The notes below the pieces were generated by a model. The model saw nothing but the letters and a program-made list of their open reading frames with translations, did no database searches and had not been told where the DNA came from. This document shows positions 1 to 9,600 of a stretch of 64,000 nt of DNA, in pieces. Made by a program: the position numbers and the translations under genes. Source of the stretch: Actinocrispum wychmicini. GTDB lineage: Bacteria > Actinomycetota > Actinomycetes > Mycobacteriales > Pseudonocardiaceae. The first letter of the stretch is position 1, and each line of letters opens with the position of its first letter. Where the stretch lies: NCBI RefSeq assembly GCF_004345645.1, contig NZ_SLWS01000009.1, positions 186,001 through 250,000 on the forward strand, in the 5' to 3' direction.

Positions 1-1152
1 CGCGGCGTCGAGCAGTGGTTCCGCCGCCGGGGACTTCCCGCTGTGGTCCGGGGACTGGAGAAGAATCTCCTGGTCCGGATCGTGCCGGCGGTGGTCTGGC
101 TCGCTTTGTTCGACGTGTTGTACGACGTGCTGTCCGCTATCGACGGAGACGATGCCTTCGAGACACGGCTGGAAAGCGAAGCTTTCGAGGTGATTTACAC
201 CGTGACGTTGGTCGCATCGATAGGTGCACCGGTCCTCGGCGCCTGGCTGGCGGCGCGATGGGCCCGTGACCGCGTCCTACACGACCGTGGATCCGTGTCC
301 GCCATCGTCGTCATCGCCACCTACGTGCTGGTCCTGCCCGTTGCCGATCACATGGCGGACGGCTCGGCGGTGTTGCCCACCGTCGTGGAGTACCTGGCCT
401 TCGCGGTGGTCCTTCTTGGACTGACCGCGGTCGGGATGGGATCGATCTTCGGGTGGGCGCTTCGGGCCGCGCTGCGCCAGCTGCGGGCGGTCGGGGCGAT
501 GACCAGCCGGGCCATGCCGCTGCTGCTCCTGGTGACCACGTTCGGGTTCTTCACCACCGAGATCTGGCAGATCGCCGGCCTGGTGTCCCGCGGCCGGATG
601 TGGCTGGTGATCAGTTTCTTCGCCGTCCTGGGTGGACTGTTCCTGGGTTCGGTGTTCGTCTCGGAACTGCGGACCCTCACGGCCGCGGCCCACTGGCCGG
701 AACGTGTCAGCGCCCTGCCCGAGCAGCCGTTCCGCGCGCTCATGACCGGCGCCGAGCCGGCGGACACCGCACCTGCGCTCACCCGGCTGGAACGCGCGAA
801 CATGGTCCTCATCCTGCTGCTCACCCAGATGTTGCAGGCCCTGGTGTTCGGGGTGCTGGTCTTCGCGGTGTTCGCGATCCTCGGTCGCCTGGCCGTGCCC
901 CACGACGCCATCAAGTCGTGGGTGGGCCACGATCCCACTCCCGGAACGCTGTTCAACATCCAGGTTCCGGCACCGAACGAACTCGTCCAGGTGTGCATGT
1001 TCATCGCCGGGTTCTCGGCGCTGTACTTCGTCGCCACCATCGTCACCGACGCCGCGCACCGCAAGACGTACTTCGAACCCGTGCTCGAACACCTCGAAGT
1101 GAGCCTCGCGGGACGCGCGCTCTACCTGTCCCGCTTCGGAAAGCAGGAGTGA
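1..1152 (+). CDS. Multi-pass membrane protein, 5' end outside window
   Basis: The reading frame is open from the first base, so the gene probably starts upstream. A GTG at 43 is the first in-window candidate start, but the codons before it (reading RGVEQWFRRRGLP) look like normal protein continuing into the same polypeptide. About seven or eight hydrophobic segments are visible, for example VWLALFDVLYDVL, a long Val/Leu-rich stretch near residue 90, and a segment around LILLLTQMLQALVFGVLVF. The loops are charged and there is no catalytic motif I recognise. The C-terminus (about 50 residues, charged) should be cytoplasmic. The gene converges on the copper amine oxidase, with the two stop codons one base apart. 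Family and function are unknown to me; calling it an integral membrane protein is safe, anything further is not. Confidence 0.6.
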   Translation, partial: RGVEQWFRRRGLPAVVRGLEKNLLVRIVPAVVWLALFDVLYDVLSAIDGDDAFETRLESEAFEVIYTVTLVASIGAPVLGAWLAARWARDRVLHDRGSVSAIVVIATYVLVLPVADHMADGSAVLPTVVEYLAFAVVLLGLTAVGMGSIFGWALRAALRQLRAVGAMTSRAMPLLLLVTTFGFFTTEIWQIAGLVSRGRMWLVISFFAVLGGLFLGSVFVSELRTLTAAAHWPERVSALPEQPFRALMTGAEPADTAPALTRLERANMVLILLLTQMLQALVFGVLVFAVFAILGRLAVPHDAIKSWVGHDPTPGTLFNIQVPAPNELVQVCMFIAGFSALYFVATIVTDAAHRKTYFEPVLEHLEVSLAGRALYLSRFGKQE

Positions 1153-1153
1153 C

Positions 1154-2998
1154 TCAGGTGTGGCAGTGGCCACCGGAAGGCAGGTCGAGAGCGGGGTTCC
1201 GGTCGCTGAACCCGTACGGCCGCAGCATGAAGCCGGCCCGGTCGACCGGCATCACCGGCCAGTCCTCGGGTCGCGGCACGTGGGTCAGGCCGAAGACGTG
1301 CCACAGCACCACATCGGTGTCGGTGAGGTCACGGTCGGCGGCTGTCCACGCGGGCAGGCCCGCACCGCCGGAATGCGCGTTCGGCCGGTCACCTGCGGGG
1401 TACCGTTCGTCCGCCCGGTACGGAGTCGCCCACAGGTGCTTGGTGGCGAAGGTGGCCCGCGCGTGCACGGACGACTCGGGCTGGGCCATCAGGGTCGCGG
1501 ACGGCCGCGGCACGAGTTGGTACGCCGTCGGTATCCCCAGCCGGTTGGTCCGGTCCGCGCTGCGGATCTCCCACACCCGGGCCTTGGCCGGGTCCGCCAG
1601 TCGAATGGCTTCGCTTTCCTTACTCAGCAAGGTGTTCTGCCACGTGAAGGCGTTGCCGTGCGGGTTGTCCGGACCGGTCGGCACGCCCACGACGTCGACC
1701 TCGTGCACGGAGTTGCGCTCGCCGTCGATCGCCACATCCAGGCGCGCGCAGAACAAGTGCTGGTGCACGGGTGCGAACAGGCCCGGCGCGATCTCGGTGG
1801 CGTGTGGCTGCTGCTCGCCGGGGATCCCGCCGCCGGCGAACACCACCCCGGTCGCTTTCGCTTCCAGCTCTATGGTTCCGTCGAGGTAGAGGTACCAGTA
1901 GAAGCCGTAGTCGTAGTTGCCGACGGTGACGATCGACGAGATCACCAGCCGGCGCGAGCGGCGGACCTCGGGGTGCCCGGCCAGGTCGGTGTGCTTCCAG
2001 AAGATGCCGTGGTCCTCCTCGTGCAGGCAGATCGCCTGCGGGATCTCCACCGGCCGCCCGTGGTCGTCGGCGAGGAACGCGGGGAAGTAGTGGATCACAC
2101 CGAGACAGTCGCAGCCCAGCCGCAGGTTGTTGGCGTTCTTGCCGAGCAGGTACTCACCGGCGTCGAAGTAGCTGATCCAGAAGCGGCCCGGCGCGATGTC
2201 GCCGTAGGGCACCACCATCTCCGGCACGGACGCCCGGTACAGCACCGACCGGTCCTGGAAGCTCACCTCGTGCAGGGTCAGGCCTTCCCGGGCGTTGAAG
2301 CCGACCCGCAGCCGCCAGCCCTCCCACACGACCTCGGCGCCGTTGACGGTGAAGCTCGGCCCCTCGGGCTGGGTGATCTCGATCGGTTTGAGCGTGGTGC
2401 GGGCCGGGACGTCCCAGTAACGGCCGTGTTCGGCGGGGACGGGCACGTCGCCTTCGTCCTCGATCCGCAGCACCCGCCGCTCGGTGAGGTCGATGTGCAC
2501 GATCAGGCCCTCGACCGGACGCGCCCACGGGCTGTCGTGCTCGTCGTCACGCAGGAAGGTGAGCGAACGGATCACCCGGCCGTGTTCGTCGTCCCTCGGG
2601 AAGTAGCCAGGGGCCAAGGGTGCGCAGAACGCGTGCTCGATCCGGTCGGTGAGGCCGCGCCTGGCCATCGCGGCCTGCCAGCCCTCGGACGCCTTGGTGA
2701 TCTGCTGGGCGAGGTCGTATTCCTCGAACATGAACGCGGGCTGCCCCTCGCCCAGTTCCTCCCACGACACCAGCTCGCGCTTGGTGACCGACACGACCGC
2801 GTCGCCCGCGCGTCCGGTGGCGGTGTCCAGCAGCGTGAACCGGATCCGCCGGTCGACGGCGACCGCGGATTTGGCCGGTTCCTCGGGCAGCACCGCCGGG
2901 AAGCGGGTCGTCTCGCCCACCAAGCCCTCCGCGACCAGCACGTCACGTCCAGCGACCAGTTCGGCGGCGGTGAGCGGGTCAAGCGGATGTGCGTCCAT
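1154..2998 (-). CDS. Copper/topaquinone amine oxidase
   Basis: This 614-residue protein belongs to the copper amine oxidase family, which converts primary amines to aldehydes with release of ammonia and hydrogen peroxide. The topaquinone-forming motif is seen as TVGNYDYG, with the precursor tyrosine near residue 362. Two copper ligands are in VHQHLF (near residues 412 and 414), and a later WHVFGLTH supplies the third histidine region. Length fits bacterial enzymes of about 640 residues. The ATG at 2998 is chosen because upstream codons in the same frame are an out-of-frame shadow of the neighbouring gene. No signal peptide is visible, so a cytoplasmic enzyme is likely. It lies last in the leftward gene run behind the peptide synthetases, 97 bp after the YrhB-like gene. 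Whether it serves the peptide pathway or general amine catabolism cannot be told from sequence. Confidence 0.93.
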   Translation of the reverse strand: MDAHPLDPLTAAELVAGRDVLVAEGLVGETTRFPAVLPEEPAKSAVAVDRRIRFTLLDTATGRAGDAVVSVTKRELVSWEELGEGQPAFMFEEYDLAQQITKASEGWQAAMARRGLTDRIEHAFCAPLAPGYFPRDDEHGRVIRSLTFLRDDEHDSPWARPVEGLIVHIDLTERRVLRIEDEGDVPVPAEHGRYWDVPARTTLKPIEITQPEGPSFTVNGAEVVWEGWRLRVGFNAREGLTLHEVSFQDRSVLYRASVPEMVVPYGDIAPGRFWISYFDAGEYLLGKNANNLRLGCDCLGVIHYFPAFLADDHGRPVEIPQAICLHEEDHGIFWKHTDLAGHPEVRRSRRLVISSIVTVGNYDYGFYWYLYLDGTIELEAKATGVVFAGGGIPGEQQPHATEIAPGLFAPVHQHLFCARLDVAIDGERNSVHEVDVVGVPTGPDNPHGNAFTWQNTLLSKESEAIRLADPAKARVWEIRSADRTNRLGIPTAYQLVPRPSATLMAQPESSVHARATFATKHLWATPYRADERYPAGDRPNAHSGGAGLPAWTAADRDLTDTDVVLWHVFGLTHVPRPEDWPVMPVDRAGFMLRPYGFSDRNPALDLPSGGHCHT

Positions 2999-3025
2999 GC
3001 CGTCAAGTATCAGCCAAGGATCGGC

Positions 3026-3040
3026 CGGGCAAAACGCCCG
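3026..3040 (-). terminator. Short GC hairpin in the YrhB-amine oxidase gap
   Basis: A perfect 5-bp inverted repeat, CGGGC/GCCCG around a 5-nt loop, lies in the 97-bp gap. There is no T-run after it on the minus strand, so it would at best be a weak actinobacterial I-shaped terminator. It may equally be chance in GC-rich DNA. Confidence 0.25.
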
Positions 3041-3095
3041 ACGGGCGGACATGCGGCTGCTGTCAAGAAAGATGCGCTGTTGACCAACCGTTCGG

Positions 3096-4124
3096 TCACT
3101 CGAACATGGCTTCGAACGCGTAGTTCTCGAAGGTGAGGTCGAGACGGTCGAGAACACGGCGGTAAGCGGCGGTAGCGGCGACGTCGAGGTCGACGACCTC
3201 CCGCCGCTGCTGCTCGGCGTCAACGGCGATCCGAAGCAACGCCTCCACATCCGGGTCGCCAGACGACGGCGTCGGCAGCAGCTCGTCGGGGACGAGCCGA
3301 CGGATCGTGTCCAGGTCGGCGTCGATCTGCGGGCCGCGCCGCAGCGCGACGAACTGAGGCATGAGCTCGGCCACGTTGCAAGCACGCCACGGTGGCGCCT
3401 CCTGGACCCGGTCGGCGAGGGTGTCGGCCAGTCGGGTCGCCGCGTCCGTCTCGGATTCCAGACCCTCCAGAAACTCACCCGCCGCGACACACGGAACGAG
3501 CAGCCATTCGGCGGTGTCGATATCGGGCAGGCTCGCCGGGTCGACCGCCGGCCAGGTCCGCCACACCTCGGTGGGGCCGTCGGCGTCGGGCTCGGCGAGT
3601 TCGCTCACGTGCCGGGCCGCCCAGGCCGTCGGGTGCCGGACGGTCAACCGGCTGCTGCCGCCCACCAGGTCACTCAGCTCACGCAGCCGGCCGGCCAGCC
3701 AGCCGGCGAAGTCGCGTTCGTGGGTCAGGGCCTGGGCCAGGGCGTCGACGGCTTGGCGGTCATAGACGGCACTGCGACGAGGTCGGGACGCCCCGCCGAG
3801 ATCGGGGTGGGACGGCACGTCAGGCGCGAACGCCCGGCCGGTGGCGGGCTCACTCGCGGTGAACCAGATGCACGACTCCTCGAACCATTCGCGTGCCTCC
3901 GCGACCGGATCCTCGGACGACACCTCCTCGACGCGCCCGGACTCGCCCACCAGGAAGACCGACCGCCGCACCGGTTCATCCGAGTCGTTGTCGGCGATCA
4001 TCACCGGCGCGTACACGCACCAGCCGCCTTCGAAACGATCCGCCGTCAACTCCTGGACGGGATAGTCCAGGCCCCGGGATCGGACCCACTCCACCACGAG
4101 CGAGATCGCCTGCGCCGCGTCCAT
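3096..4124 (-). CDS. YrhB/Imm35-like N-terminal domain protein
   Basis: This 342-residue protein starts MDAAQAISLVVEWVRSRG. The first 100 residues have the layout of YrhB-type (immunity protein 35) domains: an N-terminal helix, an EGGWCVYAP strand, then a VFLVGESGRVEEVSSEDP strand pair followed by a short helix. The remaining 240 residues are mostly helical and charged, with no motif I recognise. The start at 4124 has a strong Shine-Dalgarno (GGAGGGTGGG region) a few bases upstream; six further codons upstream are less likely. It sits between the hydroxylase and the amine oxidase on the same strand. No polymorphic toxin is visible beside it, so an immunity role is not supported by context. 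It may be a house protein of the cluster or an unrelated passenger. Confidence 0.6.
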   Translation of the reverse strand: MDAAQAISLVVEWVRSRGLDYPVQELTADRFEGGWCVYAPVMIADNDSDEPVRRSVFLVGESGRVEEVSSEDPVAEAREWFEESCIWFTASEPATGRAFAPDVPSHPDLGGASRPRRSAVYDRQAVDALAQALTHERDFAGWLAGRLRELSDLVGGSSRLTVRHPTAWAARHVSELAEPDADGPTEVWRTWPAVDPASLPDIDTAEWLLVPCVAAGEFLEGLESETDAATRLADTLADRVQEAPPWRACNVAELMPQFVALRRGPQIDADLDTIRRLVPDELLPTPSSGDPDVEALLRIAVDAEQQRREVVDLDVAATAAYRRVLDRLDLTFENYAFEAMFE

Positions 4125-4181
4125 TCGCCCACCCTCCCACACCCTGCGCGGGCCGGTCCGGCGCAGGGTGTGGGTGTCGGT

Positions 4182-5210
4182 TCAGAAGACCACGCGGGTC
4201 GCGCTGGAGCGGCGGGCCGGGCGGGAGTCACGCAGGTTGCGGGTGATGTTGAGGCGTTTGAGCCACCGGTCGGTGCCGTCGTAGCGGGCTTTGAACGGGT
4301 TCCTGCCGTGCACGGCCTTGTAGTTGTCGATGAAGCAGCAGTCGCCGGGTTCGAGGACCAGGGGTTCCAGGGTCGCGTCGATCGCTTTGCTCAACCTGTC
4401 CAGTGCCTGCCGGGCCGGCCCGTCGATCTGGTCGATGTCCATGAAGTACGGGTCGAGGCACAGGTACGGTGACTCGCGGTCGCCGGACAGGATCGGCCGT
4501 TTGCGCGGGTTGGCGTTCATGTCGGCGATTCGCTGGTAGGCGGCGTCCAGCAGCCGGGCGGTCCCGTCGTCCAGCCGTTCCGACCCGCGGTTCTTCGGCA
4601 GGTGCGACTCGTCCGGGCGGATGTAGTAGTTCGCCTCGAACAGGGTGTCCAGGTCCTGCTCGTCCCAGGGGATCCGCTCGGCGCTGGCCACTGTGGTCTC
4701 GACCCGGTCCGGGTTGCGCAGGCACATCAGCGCCACATAGTCGCCCTTGAACGGGTGGAACGCGTCCTCGGTGTGCCACCAGATCAGCTGTTGGCTGCCG
4801 GACGCGATCTGCTCGCGTTCGTGCTCCTTGATCGGGATCACGTCGTGCACCAGATGGCCGTCCTGCTGGGTGGCCCAGCCGAAGACGTCGCCCAGCAACG
4901 ATCCGCAGAGCATGAAGAACATCTCTTCGGGTAACGTCGGTGACGGCGTGTCCTGGTTCTTCCAGTGCCGCGGTGTCGGCCCGATCCCGTCCTGGTCCAC
5001 CGGGTAGCCGGCGATCAGGCACGCGCCGTCCGGTTCGGACAGTCTGAAATCGTTGAAGAACATCCGGATCCGGCGCGGCAGTTCCTGCGCCGCGACCGGC
5101 AGGTCACGCAGGAACTCCGGGTCCTCAACCGAATGGTATGCCCCGCTGAGATCGCCCAGCAGACGTTGGACAATGCCGATCTCCGACCCTGACATCGTCA
5201 GCTCGTGCAT
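4182..5210 (-). CDS. VioC-like Fe(II)/2-oxoglutarate amino acid hydroxylase
   Basis: This 342-residue enzyme belongs to the clavaminate synthase-like superfamily, closest by eye to VioC-type L-arginine beta-hydroxylases. The metal triad is HTE (His146, Glu148) and His301 in DNYKAVHGRNPF; the DGTDRWLKR segment carries the 2-oxoglutarate-binding Arg315. It shares long VioC-like stretches such as LLGDVFGWATQQDG and YYIRPDESHL, unlike AsnO-type asparagine hydroxylases. Of the VioC substrate-side pair DGD, only the first Asp is kept (LDPYF), so the exact substrate may differ (arginine, a cyclised arginine or another basic residue). The start at 5210 has an AGGGAGGAAG ribosome site 7 nt away. It follows the MbtH gene by 15 bp. 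Inference: it makes a beta-hydroxylated basic residue for NRPS modules 6 and 8; no VioD-like cyclase is present in the window. Confidence 0.85.
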   Translation of the reverse strand: MHELTMSGSEIGIVQRLLGDLSGAYHSVEDPEFLRDLPVAAQELPRRIRMFFNDFRLSEPDGACLIAGYPVDQDGIGPTPRHWKNQDTPSPTLPEEMFFMLCGSLLGDVFGWATQQDGHLVHDVIPIKEHEREQIASGSQQLIWWHTEDAFHPFKGDYVALMCLRNPDRVETTVASAERIPWDEQDLDTLFEANYYIRPDESHLPKNRGSERLDDGTARLLDAAYQRIADMNANPRKRPILSGDRESPYLCLDPYFMDIDQIDGPARQALDRLSKAIDATLEPLVLEPGDCCFIDNYKAVHGRNPFKARYDGTDRWLKRLNITRNLRDSRPARRSSATRVVF

Positions 5211-5225
5211 TGCGCGCTTCCTCCC

Positions 5226-5429
5226 TTATTGTCGTGGTGCGTCCATCTGCTCGCGCAGGCTCCGTGGACGCATGTCCGTCCACACTTCATCCACATAGGA
5301 CATACAGTCCTGCTTGCTCCCCTCCTTGCCCACCGCCCGCCAGCCGGCCGGCACGTCGTGGGTCACCGGCCAGAGCGAGTACTGTTCCTCGTCGTTGATG
5401 AGCACCTGGTACTGCGAGTCGTCATCCAT
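5226..5429 (-). CDS. MbtH-like NRPS chaperone
   Basis: At 67 residues it has the full MbtH signature: NDEEQYSLWP, VPAGWRAVG, a central Cys in KQDCMSYVDEVWTDMRP, and RPRSL at the end of the fold. MbtH proteins bind the N-terminal part of adenylation domains and are often needed for solubility or activity of the synthetase. The ATG at 5429 overlaps the last 8 nt of the MFS gene, so it is probably translated by coupling. It is the only MbtH homologue in the window and would serve the nine adenylation domains upstream in the operon. Confidence 0.97.
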   Translation of the reverse strand: MDDDSQYQVLINDEEQYSLWPVTHDVPAGWRAVGKEGSKQDCMSYVDEVWTDMRPRSLREQMDAPRQ

Positions 5430-6672
5430 CCGACGGTCCTTTCTCGTTCGGAGTGTCCGAACCGACGTTCACGAGTTCGGGGAAGTCGCGCAGGGTCGGG
5501 CTGATCGTGACCAGCACCGACACCACCGCCATCCCGGCGGTGCAGATCAGCACGGCCACCGTGCCGGACACCTCTTCCATCAACATCCCGCCCAGCGCCG
5601 GCCCGACGGCCGCGGCCACACCGGTCGCCACGGCCATCACACCGGCGAGCCGGCCGCGCATCCCGTCCGGTGTCAACAGCAGCTGCCGGGTGGTGATCGC
5701 GGTGTTGGCGCTCGGGGTGAGGAGGGCCATCGCGGCGAACAGCACCCCCATCAGGTAACCGCTGTTGATCACGATCGCGACCGGGGTGAGCACGGTGAGG
5801 ACCCAGAACACCATGACGATCAGCACGTGCGGGCTCAGCTTCCGGTACAGGTAGGGCGCGATCGTCGCGCCGAGGATCCCGCCGACGCCGAGCATGGCCG
5901 CCATCACACCGATCTCCCCCGGCGGTATCCCCCTGGTCTGCGCCAGCACGATGACGACGATGTAGTACGCGGTGAAAAACGCGTTGATGCTGATCGCACA
6001 CAGCGCGAAAACCCTGATATAGCGCTGTTCCCAGACCCACCGCAGGCCGGCCACCATCTCGTGCCGGAGATGGCTCATCGGCTCCCGGCGCACCTCCCGC
6101 GGCGGAACACGGAGGAACAGCAGCTCCACGAACGCGATCGCGTGGGCCACGGTCTCAACGACGAACGGCACGAACCTGCCGATCGCGAACAGGAACCCAC
6201 CCGCGCCCGTACCGGAGAGTTGGCCGAGGTAACTTCGAGCCGCGTTCAGCGACACCGCCGTGGACAACTGCTTCTCCGGCACCAGGTTCGGCAGGATCGA
6301 GTCCTCGGCGGGTTCGAACAGCGCCCCGCAGATCCCCAGGACGATGGCGACCACCACCATGTGGGCGATCGTCGCCACGTTCCACCAGAGCGCCGCGACC
6401 AGGCTGGCGGCGGCGGTCGCCTGCGCCACCTCACACGCGAGCATGATCGTCTTACGGTTCCACCGGTCGACCAGCGCGCCCGCCGGGATCCCGGCGACGA
6501 GCCGTGCGGCGGCGACCGCGCCGAGCACCAGACCGGACGCGGCCGGGGAACCCGTCACGGTCAGCACCAGCAACGGGAACGCGATCATGGCGCTGTTGAT
6601 GCCGAACTCGGACAACGCCTGGCTGGTCCACAGCAGCCGGTATTCGCGGTTACGGGACAACGGGATGGTCAT
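5422..6672 (-). CDS. MFS exporter of the EntS/MFS_3 type
   Basis: This 416-residue major facilitator protein has about 12 hydrophobic segments, the loop LVDRWNRKTIM after helix 2, and a long cytoplasmic centre (VPPREVRREPMSHLRHEMVAG) separating two six-helix halves. It resembles the enterobactin-exporter group of MFS proteins. Its ATG overlaps the stop of NRPS-B by 4 nt (ATGA), and its stop overlaps the MbtH start, so it lies inside the biosynthetic operon. The likely role is export of, or self-resistance to, the finished peptide. Substrate assignment is from context only. Confidence 0.88.
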   Translation of the reverse strand: MTIPLSRNREYRLLWTSQALSEFGINSAMIAFPLLVLTVTGSPAASGLVLGAVAAARLVAGIPAGALVDRWNRKTIMLACEVAQATAAASLVAALWWNVATIAHMVVVAIVLGICGALFEPAEDSILPNLVPEKQLSTAVSLNAARSYLGQLSGTGAGGFLFAIGRFVPFVVETVAHAIAFVELLFLRVPPREVRREPMSHLRHEMVAGLRWVWEQRYIRVFALCAISINAFFTAYYIVVIVLAQTRGIPPGEIGVMAAMLGVGGILGATIAPYLYRKLSPHVLIVMVFWVLTVLTPVAIVINSGYLMGVLFAAMALLTPSANTAITTRQLLLTPDGMRGRLAGVMAVATGVAAAVGPALGGMLMEEVSGTVAVLICTAGMAVVSVLVTISPTLRDFPELVNVGSDTPNEKGPSDG

Positions 6673-9600
6673 CGAGCCTCCTCAGCGGCCCGGCACTGCC
6701 CGGCGATGCGTTCCAGAGCGTCGACGAACGCGTGCGCCATGGACGCCACTGCGGGTCCTTCGAGCAGGTCGGGATGGTGGAGCCAGGCGAACCGGAGGTG
6801 TCCGTCCTCGGCCGCGCCCACGATCTCCAGCAGGTACGGATCACGGTTGGCGGGGTCGTGGTCCGCGCCGATCGACGGCAGGACACCCCGGTAGAGCCCT
6901 TGGCCTTCTTCGGTCGACCGAGCGTCCCACTGCCCCAGGTAGTTGAACGCGATCGCGGGCGTACCGACGGGCAGCCCGGACCCGAGGTAGCGCAGGGCGG
7001 AGAACCCGAATCCCTTGTTGGGGATCGCCCGCAGCTGCCGGCGGGTCGCCTTGATCAGGCCGCGCCAGTCGGGGTCGTCGGTGACGGTCACGTCCAGCAC
7101 GACCGGGAACATCGTGGTGAACCAGCCGACCGTGCGGGACAGGTCGACCTTGTCGAGCACGTCCTCCCGGCCGTGGCCCTCCAGATCGACACACACCCGG
7201 TCACGGCCGGTCCACCGGGCCAACGCCCAGGCCAGTGCGGTCAGCAGGACATCGTTGATACTCGTGCGGTAGATGGTCGGTGCCGTGCGCAGCAACGCCT
7301 CGGTGTCCCGGGCACTGAGCACCGCCGGAACAACCTGGGCAGCGGTGGCGGAATAGCGCGGTTCGGGGTTGTCGCAGGCGTCGAGCACCCCTGCCCAGTA
7401 GTTGGTTTCGTCGGCCAGTCCCCCGTCGGCGACGTGCTTGGTCAGCCGCCGGGACCAGGCCTGGAAGGACGTGGTCTTCGGGCCGAGGTCGACGGGGTCA
7501 CCCCGGACGGCCTGGGAGTAGGCGGAGTCGATATCGTCGAGCAGGATTCGCCACGACACGCCGTCGATTACCAGGTGATGGGCGACGACGAACAGACACG
7601 GCCGTTGCCCGGCCCCGCGCACGAACAATGCCGCGTTCAGCAGCAAGCCTGCGCTGAGGTCGAACCCGCGCTGGAGTTCGTCGGCGATGGTCACCATGGC
7701 TGTGTCTTGATCCTCCACATCGGACAGATCGTGCCGGATCGGCAAGCCGGTTGGAGTGCCGGGCGCGTTGTCCTGCCGCCACTGGCCGTTGACATGTTCG
7801 AATCGCATGCGCAGCGCGTCGTGATGGGCCAGGACGGCTTCGAACGCTTGTTGGAGGGCTTGTTCGTTGAGGTCTTCGGTCAGTTCCACCAGGACGGACT
7901 GGTTGAAGTGGTGGTGGTTGGTGCGTTGGGTCTGGAAGAACCAGTGTTGGATCGGCGTGAGCGGAACCGGCCCGGGCACGGGTTCGCGGCCGGTGTCGGC
8001 GGTGTTCAGCGTGGTGACGTTCGGGGCGAGGGAGGCGATGGTTTGGTGCAGGAACAGGTCTTTCGTGGTCAGGCTCAGCCCCGCTTTGCGTCCTCGGGCC
8101 ACCACCTGGATGGTGAGGATCGAGTCGCCGCCGAGCGCGAAGAAGTTGTCCTCGACCCCGACCCGGTCCAGGCCCAGCACTCCGGCCCACAGGTCCGCCA
8201 GTGCCCGTTCGAGGGAAGTCCGGGGTTCCACATACTCGACCGCCATTTCCACAATGGACTCAGGCAACGCTTTGCGATCGACCTTGCCGTTGGGTGTCAG
8301 CGGTAAGGCGTCCAGCCGAACGAACGCCGACGGCACCATGTAGTCCGGCAGCGACTGGCTGAGGAACTCCCGCAGGGTCGCGTCGCCCAGCGCCGCCGAC
8401 GCGGTGACGATGTAGCCGACCAACCGCTTGTGCCCGGCCCCCTTGTGAGTTGGTAGGTCTTCAAGACCCTCCAGCCCCCCAGTTGGTGCGTCTTGAAGAC
8501 CCTCCAACCCCCGGGTTAGTGCGTCTTGAAGACGCTCCGACCCCCGGGTTGGTGGGTCTTGAAGACGCCCCAACTCGTCGGGGTGTGGTTGGTGAGCCCG
8601 GGTTGTGACCGTGGCTTCGGTGATGTCCGGGTGGCGCAGCAGCGCTGACTCGATCTCGCCGAGTTCGACTCGGTGACCGCGGATCTTCACCTGGTCATCG
8701 GTCCGGCCGAGGTAGTCCAGGGTGCCGCCGGCGCGCCGGCGGACCCGGTCGCCGGTGGCGTACATCCGTTCGCCCGGTCCGCCGAAGGGACAAGCCGTGA
8801 AGCGGTCCGCGGTCAAGCCGGGTCGGTTCAGATATCCCCTGGCCAGTCCGGCACCCGCGATGTACAGCTCGCCGACCACCCCGATCGGTGCCGGACGTAG
8901 TCGACGGTCTAGTACGTAGAGCCGAGTGTTCCAGGCCGGCCGTCCAATGGCGACGGTACTCGCGTCCAGCTGGTCATCCGGTTCGATCCGATACTGCATA
9001 CAGCCGACCGTGGCCTCGGTCGGTCCGTACTCGTTGACGACCGTCACGCCAGGATGTGCGCGCCGCCACTCGGCAACCGGCTCACTCTGCAGCTGTTCGC
9101 CGCCGACAACGAGTTGACGGGTCGGCGAACACTCGTCGGGCAACGTGTTCAGCAACGCCAGATGGCTGGGCGTGGCCTTGAGGAACGAGTACGGCTCCAT
9201 CGGCCCGTCGGTCAGGTCCGCGACCACGATCCGTCCGCCGGTCAGCAACGGACCGTACAGCGTGGTCACCGTCAGGTCGAACGACACCGGCGAATGCAAC
9301 ACCGCCGACTCGCCCAGGCCGGGATACGCCCACGCGGCCCACCGCAGGTAGTTGACCACCGACCGGTGGGTGACCACGACACCTTTCGGCACGCCGGTGG
9401 AACCTGAGGTGTAGATGGTGTACATCGGATGGGTGAGGGTCAGCGACCGCGTTGGGTTGGTGTCCGGATAGTCGTCGGCCGCCTCCGGCGAGTCCAGTAT
9501 CGCCACTGGGGACGCGTCCGACACCACGAACGCTGTGCGGTCACGTGGATGTCCGGGCTCGACGGGCACGTATGCCGCTCCCGCCTTCACGACCGCCAGT

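Noticed and set aside
453..3136. Long plus-strand frames antisense to the membrane protein and amine oxidase genes, and many others opposite the NRPS genes
   Set aside because: They are Arg/Pro/Gly-rich, have no family motif or ribosome site, and arise because high GC leaves few stops opposite real codons.
2999..3490. N-terminal extension of the amine oxidase to 3490
   Set aside because: The extra residues are an out-of-frame reading of the YrhB-like gene; the family-like sequence starts at 2998.
6669..7970. A hidden terminal thioesterase in NRPS-B
   Set aside because: No GxSxG motif or alpha/beta hydrolase segment follows PCP9; the region is a complete E domain to the last residues.
8446..8577. 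CRISPR array
   Set aside because: The units are contiguous, in frame, and have no spacers between them.
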